Shown here: positions 1 through 6,171 of the stretch, piece by piece
Layout: every line of letters begins with the position of its first letter
Numbering within the stretch: the stretch's first letter is position 1
Assembly (NCBI GenBank): GCA_031264205.1
Contig: JAISEH010000108.1
Span: 1 to 12,583 of the forward strand
DNA: 12,583 nucleotides
Origin: Candidatus Margulisiibacteriota bacterium
GTDB taxonomy: Bacteria; Margulisbacteria; Termititenacia; Termititenacales; Termititenacaceae
Direction of reading: 5' to 3'
Translations under genes and position numbers: made by a program
The notes under the pieces: generated by a model
What the model was told of the DNA's origin: nothing
What the model saw: only the letters and a program-made list of their open reading frames with translations
Database searches by the model: none

Positions 1-311
1 ATGTCAAAAGCAGGGTAACGAGAAAGCGCCACATAGTCCGACAGATCAGTTCCTATCTTTACAAGCTTTTCAAAATCAGGGTTAAATGATTTACAACGCT
101 CCAGCAAAGTATAAATATCGTGGGTTTTTATCAACTCATCTCCATTTGCCAGAATATAGGCTTTTAGGATTTTCTCGGCACTTTGCTGGCAATGGTAACA
201 GACTATTTCTAACGGCACAGGTTGAAATTGTTCCGCCATTTTTCGAGCAGCATCATAATCTCCTTTAGCATAACGGATCCATTCCGCAATATCTAAATTA
301 TCTTGCCTCAT
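1..311 (-). CDS. HEPN-domain protein, putative HepT-like toxin (3' end cut by window)
   Basis: The minus strand from 311 to the window edge reads 103 codons of a HEPN-domain protein. The best marker is the helix at residues 38-52 (CYHCQQSAEKILKAY), typical of the small HEPN family (COG2250-like) found beside minimal nucleotidyltransferases. An early WIRYAKGDYDAA segment (11-22) and an SRYPAF segment (97-102) also fit. HEPN toxins are known RNases or tRNA-targeting enzymes using an R-x4-6-H motif. R98 could be its arginine, but the histidine would lie at or beyond the cut edge and cannot be confirmed. The ATG at 309-311 lies inside the upstream nucleotidyltransferase gene, with a 14-nt overlap, so the two are translationally coupled. 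I infer that this is the toxin half of a HepT/MntA pair. A harmless HEPN-NTase pair with another role cannot be excluded. Confidence 0.85.
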   Translation of the reverse strand, partial: MRQDNLDIAEWIRYAKGDYDAARKMAEQFQPVPLEIVCYHCQQSAEKILKAYILANGDELIKTHDIYTLLERCKSFNPDFEKLVKIGTDLSDYVALSRYPAFD

Positions 312-627
312 ATAGAACCTTTCCTTCTTTCTCAATAAGATGGGCAAAAGATGTTTTGCGCTCAACATCTGCATAAAATTTAACCTGATTAAAAGTCAAT
401 ATATCTAAAGGCAATGTGCGTTTGCCATTCAATTTATTGCGTAGTTCCCGAGAAATTTCTAATGGACGTCTGTCAGTTATTGGCGTAAGCACACACAAAT
501 CTATATCACTGTCCACAGTCTGATCACCGCGGGCTAAAGAACCGAATAAGATCAGCTTAGAGACCAACCCTGTGGCAGCTAAAGTATTTACGATTATTTT
601 TAATTCGTTTTGATATTTCGGCAGCAT
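298..627 (-). CDS. MNT-family nucleotidyltransferase, putative MntA-like antitoxin
   Basis: Small nucleotidyltransferase of the polymerase-beta fold. Numbered from an upstream ATG at 652-654, it has the GSx10DxD signature (G38, S39, D50, D52), a GSLARGD motif typical of MNT proteins, and a third acidic residue, D84, in LPLDILTF. In characterised MntA-HepT systems the MNT protein AMPylates the HEPN toxin and silences it. I infer the same here from the overlapping HEPN gene downstream. I chose the ATG at 625-627 (109 aa), which is preceded by GGGTGA. The ATG at 652-654 (118 aa) has no ribosome binding site and would be nearly leaderless if the TACAAT at 663-668 is the -10 element. Base composition is AT-rich like the TPR gene upstream, unlike the housekeeping genes, which suggests lateral acquisition. 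Confidence 0.85.
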   Translation of the reverse strand: MLPKYQNELKIIVNTLAATGLVSKLILFGSLARGDQTVDSDIDLCVLTPITDRRPLEISRELRNKLNGKRTLPLDILTFNQVKFYADVERKTSFAHLIEKEGKVLYEAR

Positions 628-662
628 AAAATCACCCAAACAGTATTTTACCATTTTTTTCT

Positions 663-668
663 ATTGTA
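663..668 (-). promoter_or_regulatory. Possible -10 element for the MNT-HEPN pair
   Basis: On the minus strand TACAAT differs from TATAAT at one position. No good -35 lies 16-18 nt upstream (only AT-rich sequence), so this is tentative. A start about 7 nt downstream would leave a leader of roughly 29 nt before the ATG at 625-627, containing its GGGTGA. This favours the shorter MNT start. Confidence 0.3.
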
Positions 669-758
669 GGCTTGAAAAAGTCTTAATAAATGTTGGCAAA
701 AATCTTGTAAAAATTACACCCGAAAATTGCCTGTCCTGTCCATTTATCCAACTATTAA

Positions 759-1823
759 TTAATTCCGCTCTAATTCTTCTGCCGTCTGGAAATCTTGTTG
801 CGCTCCTCGAAAATCTCCAAGAGCTTGTCTTGCTCTTCCGCGTCTGCGATAAGACTCGGCATCTGTAGACTCATCCATTTCTATACAATGAGTGAAATCC
901 TCAACTGCTCCAGCATAATCTCCAAGCATAAACCTGGCCGCACCTCGCCCATCATAAGACGCCGCATTTGGCTCTATTTCTAATGACTTTGTAAAATCAA
1001 CAACCGCTTCAGAAAAGTCCTTTAAATAATTTGATTTCAAATATCCTCTGTTATGATATATTTCCATCCTATTATAAAATTTCACAGCACTATCCAAGAT
1101 CTTAATTGCTCCTTTAACATCACCAAGTTCTTCTTTAATTTTCGCCAGCGTTACATAAGAAGCACCTTCAGCACCGACAAGATCAAGGCTTATCGCGCGA
1201 GTAATATCAGCGGCGGCCTCGCGCAAATTGCCCATTTCATATTTTGTCTCTCCGCGACAAGCATAAGCTCGTCCATTTTTAGCAGACATCTTTATTATGG
1301 CATTATAATCCTGTATTGCTTGTTCATGATCCCCTAACGCTCTATATACCTCTGCTCTGCATTCATAAGCTTCCTCAGTATCTTCCTCGGATGGGGCCAA
1401 TTCTATTATTTTCGTGTAGGCATCAATTGCACCAAGATAATCCCCTACTTTATATTTAGCGCGAGCTAATACTTGATAAGTCATAGCTAATTTCATATTG
1501 TCTGTTTCCAAATCTAACACCACATTACAATCTTCTATCGCCAATTGAAAGTTGCCCAATTCTGTTTGCCATAGCGCACGATTGATATATGGAGCTGTAT
1601 ACTGCGGAGATATTTCTATTTGGCGCGTATAATCCTCAATAGCCCCCGCTATATCCCCTATATTCTTTTTTGCATTTCCTCTATTATTAAAAACCTTAGG
1701 TTGTGCTGGGTTTAATTCTATTGCGGATGTATAACTCTCTATCGCTCCAATATAATCAGCATTAGCAAGTTGTGCTTCTCCTTGATTAAAAAACTCTCGT
1801 GCGGCAATTATTTTGTTAAACAT
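759..1823 (-). CDS. Tetratricopeptide-repeat (TPR) protein
   Basis: 354-aa protein built almost entirely of TPR units. About ten copies of the helix B core can be read in series (GAIESYTSAI, GAIEDYTRQI, LAIEDCNVVL, GAIDAYTKII, QAIQDYNAII, EAAADITRAI, GAIKILDSAV, EAVVDFTKSL, GAVEDFTHCI and a degenerate last one), spaced about 34-38 residues apart with the usual G-D/A-Y-x-A pattern. I see no signal peptide, membrane segment or catalytic domain, so it is probably a cytoplasmic protein-protein interaction scaffold whose partner is unknown. The ATG at 1821-1823 follows AAGGAGG with 9-nt spacing, a strong site. The gene is AT-rich like the MNT-HEPN pair about 130 nt downstream. They share strand and composition but there is a gap between them, so a joint function is only a guess. 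Confidence 0.9.
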   Translation of the reverse strand: MFNKIIAAREFFNQGEAQLANADYIGAIESYTSAIELNPAQPKVFNNRGNAKKNIGDIAGAIEDYTRQIEISPQYTAPYINRALWQTELGNFQLAIEDCNVVLDLETDNMKLAMTYQVLARAKYKVGDYLGAIDAYTKIIELAPSEEDTEEAYECRAEVYRALGDHEQAIQDYNAIIKMSAKNGRAYACRGETKYEMGNLREAAADITRAISLDLVGAEGASYVTLAKIKEELGDVKGAIKILDSAVKFYNRMEIYHNRGYLKSNYLKDFSEAVVDFTKSLEIEPNAASYDGRGAARFMLGDYAGAVEDFTHCIEMDESTDAESYRRRGRARQALGDFRGAQQDFQTAEELERN

Positions 1824-1974
1824 TATTGTATGCCTCCTTATATATTTATATACCCATTCTTACAAAAAATATACTTACCCCAATATATCGTCAGAATAAA
1901 TAAACTATTGCAAAAATTTTGTCGGACTGTTTCTCATAATATCTATGCCTGTCCTTTGTCTCTTTCTGGATAAC

Positions 1975-2003
1975 AAGACAGCCATAACATCTATTGTTAT
2001 AAT
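1975..2003 (+). promoter_or_regulatory. Promoter of thrC
   Basis: AAGACA (1975-1980), a 17-nt spacer, then a perfect TATAAT (1998-2003). A start near 2010 gives a leader of about 23 nt holding AAGGAG (2020-2025) 7 nt before the ATG. The leader is too short for an attenuator. The rest of the divergent region (1824-1974) is AT-rich and holds only weak promoter-like matches for the TPR gene on the other strand. Confidence 0.55.
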
Positions 2004-2032
2004 GCCGCCACCTACAAACAAGGAGCATCTCT

Positions 2033-3088
2033 ATGTGGACCGGCTTAATGGACAAATACAGGGCCTATTTGCCTGTCACCAATAAAACGCCGAACATCAC
2101 GCTGTACGAAGGCAACACGCCGCTTATCAAACTGCAAAATTTTGTGCGGGAAGAGATCGGCCTTGACCTCAATGTTTATGTCAAATTTGAGGGTCTGAAT
2201 CCCACCGGCTCTTTCAAAGACCGCGGCATGTTTTTGGCGCTCAGCAAAGCTGTGGAAGCCGGTTCCCGAGCGGTGATTTGCGCTTCGACCGGCAATACTT
2301 CGGCTTCCGCGGCGGCTTACGCGGCGCGCGCTGGTTTGCAATGTTTTGTCCTGATCCCCGACGGCAATATCGCGCTGGGCAAATTGGCGCAGGCCATGAT
2401 CCAGGGCGCGAAAGTCATCGCCATCGACGGCAATTTTGATGACGCGCTTGACGCGGTAAAAGTTATCAGTGAAAAATATCCAGTCACGCTGGTCAACTCG
2501 CTTAATCCTTTTCGCATCGAAGGCCAGAAAACCGGCGCTTTTGAAATAGCCGAACAGCTCGGCCGCGCGCCGGATTATCATTGCCTGCCGGTCGGCAATG
2601 CCGGCAATATCACCGCTTATTGGAAAGGCTACAAAGAATGGCAGGCCGCCGGACAAATAAAAACTTTGCCAAAAATGCTGGGGTTTCAGGCCGCAGGCGC
2701 CGCGCCAATAGTCGACGGGCAACCGATCAAAGATCCGCATACTATCGCCACGGCGATCAAGATCGGCAATCCCGCTTCGTGGCGACAAGCTGAGGCCGCG
2801 CGCGACGAATCGCACGGCTCTATAGAAAAAGTCAGCGACGAGGAGATCACGTCCGCCCAAATAAAACTAGCCGCGCGCGAAGGTATTTTCTGCGAACCGG
2901 CTTCCGCGGCCTCGCTCGCCGGTCTGCTCAAAAAAGCGCGGGCCGGATTTTTCCAGAGCGGAGAAACTGTGGTCTGTGTGCTCACCGGCCACGGCCTCAA
3001 AGACCCGGACCGCGCCATCGCGATCGCTCCGCCGGTCAGCAAAAGCAACGCGAATATTCAGGAAATAGCAAAACTTATCGGCCTGTAG
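2033..3088 (+). CDS. thrC: Threonine synthase
   Basis: 351-aa PLP-dependent enzyme (fold type II). Threonine synthase converts O-phospho-L-homoserine to L-threonine, the last step of threonine synthesis, in the cytoplasm. The PLP lysine is K62 in NPTGSFKDRG (56-65). The STGNTSAS segment (85-92) is the substrate/cofactor asparagine loop, and the glycine-rich GNAGN (188-192) binds the PLP phosphate. The opening YEGNTPLIKL (25-34) is typical of the family. The length fits the short bacterial/archaeal threonine synthase class rather than the longer E. coli-type enzyme. The start is supported by AAGGAG seven nt upstream and by a close promoter. It stands alone: no homoserine kinase or dehydrogenase gene is in view. 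Threonine dehydratase shares the fold, but the NPTGSFKDRG and GNAGN context favours thrC. Confidence 0.93.
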   Translation: MWTGLMDKYRAYLPVTNKTPNITLYEGNTPLIKLQNFVREEIGLDLNVYVKFEGLNPTGSFKDRGMFLALSKAVEAGSRAVICASTGNTSASAAAYAARAGLQCFVLIPDGNIALGKLAQAMIQGAKVIAIDGNFDDALDAVKVISEKYPVTLVNSLNPFRIEGQKTGAFEIAEQLGRAPDYHCLPVGNAGNITAYWKGYKEWQAAGQIKTLPKMLGFQAAGAAPIVDGQPIKDPHTIATAIKIGNPASWRQAEAARDESHGSIEKVSDEEITSAQIKLAAREGIFCEPASAASLAGLLKKARAGFFQSGETVVCVLTGHGLKDPDRAIAIAPPVSKSNANIQEIAKLIGL

Positions 3089-3106
3089 TTTTTACCGCCT
3101 GTAAAA

Positions 3107-3280
3107 TTAAGTTTTGGCATTTTGTTCCTCCGCGGTGATATTTTTAGTTTCGAGTTTGCTGCGCTGGCGGTCATATTTTGTTTTATTTTTGTGCGGCCCG
3201 CAACCGATCTTGCCGCTGGTGATGTGGCGCAGCAAAATCTCGTCGCGCGCTTTGAGTTTTTTAGGCCTTGTTTTTCGCAT
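3107..3280 (-). CDS. Small basic protein of unknown function (57 aa), downstream of the BRO-like gene
   Basis: A 57-codon reading frame, short and easily missed. The product is highly charged and basic at the start (MRKTRPKKLKARDE), has a single-Cys GKIGCGPHKNKTKYDRQRSK segment (24-42 region), and ends in an acidic/polar tail. I do not recognise a family. The composition suggests nucleic-acid binding, which is inference only. Its ATG lies 3 nt after the TAG of the BRO-like gene and in the same frame (TAG CCT ATG), with no clear Shine-Dalgarno, so it would depend on reinitiation or read-through. It converges on thrC, whose stop is 18 nt away. The alternative is that it is the detached C-terminal tail of the upstream protein, or not translated. 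Confidence 0.5.
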   Translation of the reverse strand: MRKTRPKKLKARDEILLRHITSGKIGCGPHKNKTKYDRQRSKLETKNITAEEQNAKT

Positions 3281-3283
3281 AGG

Positions 3284-4150
3284 CTAATTATCCCCGTTAT
3301 CTTCGATAACCACGCCCAGAAGTTTTGTGAAATCTACGGCATTCTTTTGAGTAATGACAGGCTCACCGGTGTTGGCTTCTATTTCTTTTCGGGCATTGCC
3401 AGCAATACTTCCGCCTTTGCGCGCAACCTTGCGGCTGTCTTCAAAAGTGGCCGGTTTCTGTTTTTTAGATAAAGTAGTACTCGTGGCTTCCGCCAGCATA
3501 TTCAAGACAATCTCCAGCGTGCTCATATTGTCCCGCAAGTTTTCTTTCTTTAAGACTTTGAGATTTTTATATTCTCTGGTCGATAGCCCAGCCCAAGCGC
3601 GTGTTATTTCATCCGTAAGGATTGCATACTCCACGCCCTGCTTTACTCCCCTGTCCTGCCATTCGTCCGTTAATTCCTTGCGTACCTGTATTGCCTGTAA
3701 TCTTTGGTTAATCCACTCTCGGCTATACCCTTTTTTAAGATAGGTTGCCAGAGCGCGGTCAATAGTTAGTTCCGGGTCAATCGTTTCATCTATACGCTCC
3801 TTACCGACCATAGCCAGCCAGAGCTTGAACGGCTCGGCTTTGGGAGATGGTATAGACTGAATTAAGCGCAAAAGTTGTTCGGTATTGGCGACATTAGTTA
3901 GACGCATCCTGCCGTCTGCGGCTCGTAATTTCAAACTGTGACAATTTGTCACGGTTTCATTTCCCTCATCTTTAAGGCGTTCTTTTAACTTGCGCCAGTA
4001 TGCACCGGGATCAACGCTTTGGGTCAATGCCGCGACAACATCAACAATGGCAAAGTACCATTCCTCTTTTTCTTCATTCCAGGCGGTGCGGATCTTCCTG
4101 CCCTCAAAAGGTTGAATAACATTATTGTCTTTTTCTTGTTTACCGGTCAT
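3284..4150 (-). CDS. BRO-N domain / DinD-like protein
   Basis: 288-aa protein with an N-terminal BRO-N domain: the stretch from about residue 15 to 110 includes GRKIRTAWNEEKEEWYFAIV, then DVVAALTQSVDPGAYWRKLK and later LTNVANTEQLLRLIQSIPSP. BRO-N is a DNA-binding domain of phage antirepressors and of DinD-type DNA-damage-inducible proteins. The C-terminal half, with a GYSREWINQRLQAIQVRKEL segment, an EYAILTDEITRAWAGLSTRE segment and VARKGGSIAGNARKEIE, resembles the DinD-like architecture widespread in bacteria. I infer a DNA-associated role; whether it is SOS-regulated cannot be seen (no clear LexA box). The ATG at 4148-4150 is the first after an in-frame stop (TGA 12 nt upstream), but it lacks a good ribosome binding site. 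It starts 65 nt past a tRNA 3' end, a common integration site, consistent with phage or mobile origin. Confidence 0.8.
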   Translation of the reverse strand: MTGKQEKDNNVIQPFEGRKIRTAWNEEKEEWYFAIVDVVAALTQSVDPGAYWRKLKERLKDEGNETVTNCHSLKLRAADGRMRLTNVANTEQLLRLIQSIPSPKAEPFKLWLAMVGKERIDETIDPELTIDRALATYLKKGYSREWINQRLQAIQVRKELTDEWQDRGVKQGVEYAILTDEITRAWAGLSTREYKNLKVLKKENLRDNMSTLEIVLNMLAEATSTTLSKKQKPATFEDSRKVARKGGSIAGNARKEIEANTGEPVITQKNAVDFTKLLGVVIEDNGDN

Positions 4151-4215
4151 GGCACAAGAATATCATCGATTACTAAAACCTTAAACTTCAACCCAAGCCC
4201 ATCTTAGATAGAAAG

Positions 4216-4290
4216 TGGTTCCCCGACAAGGAGTCGAACCTCGATTAACAGAGCCAGAATCTGTCGTCCTACCAATTAGACGATCGGGGA
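4216..4290 (-). tRNA. tRNA-Gln (anticodon CUG), CCA encoded
   Basis: The minus strand folds as a tRNA: acceptor TCCCCGA (4290-4284) pairs with TCGGGGA, followed by discriminator A and an encoded CCA ending at 4216. The anticodon arm is ACAGA-TTCTGGC-TCTGT, giving loop positions 34-36 = CTG, which reads CAG (Gln). The T arm is CGAGG-TTCGACT-CCTTG with one G-U pair. It begins 12 nt after the tsf stop on the same strand and is probably co-transcribed with rpsB-tsf. The A at position 73 differs from the G73 of E. coli tRNA-Gln. Confidence 0.95.
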
Positions 4291-4302
4291 AGGTGTGAAA
4301 AC

Positions 4303-5157
4303 CTAAGCGCCCAACTCAAAACGAGCAAAGCGCACTATCGACACGCCTTCTGGCAAAATATCTTTTACCGTTTTGTCCGGGTCGCGGATATAACTCTGCT
4401 CCAGCAGACAAACATCCTGATAAAATTTATTAACCTTGCCGTCGATTATTTTCTCAATAATATTGGCCGGCTTTTTGGCGTTTTTCTCGTCCTGCAAAAT
4501 CTGTGTTTTGTAAATCTCACGCTCGCCAGCCAGATGCTCGGCGGTCACATCAGCACGCTGCAAATACTGCGGCGCGGGATTGGCCGCCGCGATGTGCATG
4601 GCGATATTTTTGGCCAGCTCACTGTCGGCCCGCGCGCCGGTCAGCTCGACCAGCACGCCAATGCGTCCGTTGTGCACGTAACTCTCCAGCACATTGCCGG
4701 TCGGCGCGCTGTACAGAGCAAAACGCCGCGCGACGATATTTTCTCCGATCACCGCGATAGCGTCGGTGATCAGCTCATTGATTTTCTTGGACTCATCGCC
4801 CAGAAAAGGCTGTCCTTCCAGCTCGGCGATATCTTTGGGCTGCTTAGCCAATACTTGGTCAAGCAGTTGATTGAGCAACGCGAGAAACTTAGCGTTGCGC
4901 GCCACGAAATCCGTCTCGCTGTTCAGCTCAAACAAAGCGGCCAAATTGCGCTCGTCGTTAAATTTCGCGTCGATGAGGCCTTCCGAAGCCGCGCGGTCCG
5001 AACGTTTGGCGGCGGTAGACAGGCCTTTTTCACGCAACCATTTGACGGCCGCTTCAAAATCGCCGTCAGTTTCCTGCAAAGCTTTTTTGCAGTCCATCAT
5101 GCCGGCAAAAGTTTTCTCACGCAGTTCTTTTACTGTCGCGGCGGATATTTCAGCCAT
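4303..5157 (-). CDS. tsf: Translation elongation factor Ts
   Basis: 284-aa EF-Ts, the nucleotide exchange factor that releases GDP from EF-Tu in the cytoplasm. The N-terminal UBA-like domain (1-45) has the standard TVKELREKTFAGMMDCKKAL followed by GDFEAAVKWLREKG. The family core motif TDFVARN (82-88), which contacts the EF-Tu Mg2+ site, is intact. The length is close to that of the E. coli protein (about 283 aa). The ATG at 5155-5157 follows GAGGAG with about 5-nt spacing. It lies 10 nt after the rpsB stop, the widespread rpsB-tsf operon, and is followed within 12 nt by tRNA-Gln. No own promoter is needed and I see none. Confidence 0.97.
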   Translation of the reverse strand: MAEISAATVKELREKTFAGMMDCKKALQETDGDFEAAVKWLREKGLSTAAKRSDRAASEGLIDAKFNDERNLAALFELNSETDFVARNAKFLALLNQLLDQVLAKQPKDIAELEGQPFLGDESKKINELITDAIAVIGENIVARRFALYSAPTGNVLESYVHNGRIGVLVELTGARADSELAKNIAMHIAAANPAPQYLQRADVTAEHLAGEREIYKTQILQDEKNAKKPANIIEKIIDGKVNKFYQDVCLLEQSYIRDPDKTVKDILPEGVSIVRFARFELGA

Positions 5158-5167
5158 TTTTTCTCCT

Positions 5168-5980
5168 CTAATCTTTTTCGATCGCTTCGGTTTCTAAAAT
5201 CTCTTCTTCTTTTTCCAGTCTGGCCGCGGCTTCCAGCGCGTCGTCCGGCGACATATAAGCGCTCTCTTCGTAAACGCCGCCGTTTTTCTCGATGAAAATT
5301 TTCGTGCCTTCATTGCAAGCATTGGCGACAGTCTGGGCAATCAGCTTGACCGCGCGTATCGCGTCATCATTGCCCGGGATCGGCACATCGACCAGTTGCG
5401 GATTGGAATTGGTATCGACAATAGCCACAACCTTGATGCCCAAGCGCCGCGCTTCATGCACCGCGATATTTTCCTTCACCGTGTCCACCACAAAAATCGC
5501 TTCCGGCAATTTGGTCATCTCCAAAATTCCGCCCAGATTAGTCTCCAGCTTGGCCATTTCTTTGGTCAGTTTGGAAACCTCTTTGGCCGGCAGTTTGGCA
5601 AAAATGCCTTTTTCTTTTTGCTCAAGCAGTTTTTTGTATTTGCGCACGGATTTGCGTATCGTCGACAAATTGGTCAGCGCGCCACCCAGCCAGCGGTTGG
5701 TGACATATGGCATCTTGCAGCGCAGAGCTTCATCGCGCACCGCGTCTTGCGCCTGTTTTTTCGTGCCGACAAACAAAACCTTGCCGCCATCGGACACCAG
5801 ATCGCGGACAAAACCGTACGCAGCCTCCAATCTCTCCAGCGACTGCTTGAGGTCGATCACGTGAATGTCGTTGCGCGCCGTGTAAATGAACGGCTTCATG
5901 CGCGGGTCCCAGCGCTTGGTCTGATGGCCAAAATGCACACCGGCCTCCAGTAAATGCCGCATACTTACGTCAAATGCCAT
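5168..5980 (-). CDS. rpsB: 30S ribosomal protein S2
   Basis: 270-aa S2 protein of the small ribosomal subunit. The opening MRHLLEAGVHFGHQTKRWDP is diagnostic, followed by YTARNDIHVIDLKQ, KVLFVGTKKQAQDAV, NRWLGGALTN and the C-proximal EARRLGIKVVAIVDTNSNP and VPIPGNDDAIRAVKLIAQ. The frame is open further upstream to 6079, but I place the start at the ATG at 5978-5980: homology begins at MAFDVSMRHLLEAG, and GGAG lies 6 nt before it. The upstream extension is leader sequence. It is transcribed from a strong promoter just after rho and is coupled to tsf. Confidence 0.97.
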   Translation of the reverse strand: MAFDVSMRHLLEAGVHFGHQTKRWDPRMKPFIYTARNDIHVIDLKQSLERLEAAYGFVRDLVSDGGKVLFVGTKKQAQDAVRDEALRCKMPYVTNRWLGGALTNLSTIRKSVRKYKKLLEQKEKGIFAKLPAKEVSKLTKEMAKLETNLGGILEMTKLPEAIFVVDTVKENIAVHEARRLGIKVVAIVDTNSNPQLVDVPIPGNDDAIRAVKLIAQTVANACNEGTKIFIEKNGGVYEESAYMSPDDALEAAARLEKEEEILETEAIEKD

Positions 5981-5997
5981 ATTGAACTCCTTTTTTT

Positions 5998-6020
5998 GCC
6001 GAAAAAAAGAATTTTCCGGC
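5998..6020 (-). promoter_or_regulatory. Stem-loop next to the rpsB Shine-Dalgarno
   Basis: In the rpsB leader, 8-nt arms at 6020-6013 (GCCGGAAA) and 6005-5998 (TTTTCGGC) pair with one G-U, around a 7-nt loop. A run of A and the GGAG site follow at once. In this orientation it is not an intrinsic terminator. It could limit ribosome access or bind S2, as rpsB leaders do in some bacteria; that role is inferred. Confidence 0.4.
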
Positions 6021-6137
6021 GGTTTTTGCTTCTCGCTCCGCTTTTCCAATCCGTCTTTCAACCCCGAACGGGCAACCACAAGACAGAAACAGAACGATGT
6101 TTATTCCTTCAAACTCACCAGAGCTTAAAGGGAGCGC

Positions 6138-6165
6138 ATTATAACACAGGCCAAAAATTTTGCAA
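6138..6165 (-). promoter_or_regulatory. rpsB-tsf promoter
   Basis: On the minus strand: TTGCAA (6165-6160), a 16-nt spacer, then a perfect TATAAT (6143-6138) preceded by TGT, an extended -10. Transcription should start near 6131, leaving a leader of about 150 nt before rpsB. The -35 begins only 6 nt past the rho stop, with no terminator between, so read-through from rho is also possible. Confidence 0.8.
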
Positions 6166-6171
6166 TAATTC

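Noticed and set aside
728..1955. 10-bp direct repeat TGCCTGTCCT flanking the TPR gene as a target-site duplication
   Set aside because: There are no terminal inverted repeats and no transposase. A single 10-bp match over 1.2 kb, in C/T-rich sequence, may be chance.
2045..2860. Long minus-strand open frame opposite thrC
   Set aside because: It is the complement of a clear threonine synthase gene. The long open frame comes from GC-rich codon bias, and the translation has no recognisable domain.
4216..4290. attL/attR pair from integration into tRNA-Gln
   Set aside because: I looked for a second copy of the tRNA 3' end (GGTTCGACTCC or TCGGGGAACCA) downstream and found none in the window; no integrase gene is present.
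4534..5295. Plus-strand open frame opposite tsf and the end of rpsB
   Set aside because: It crosses two well-supported genes, has no start signal of its own, and the product is low-complexity antisense translation.
5981..6079. 33-residue N-terminal extension of S2
   Set aside because: The frame happens to be open, but S2 homology starts at the ATG at 5980, which has its own GGAG site. The extension would cover leader structure.
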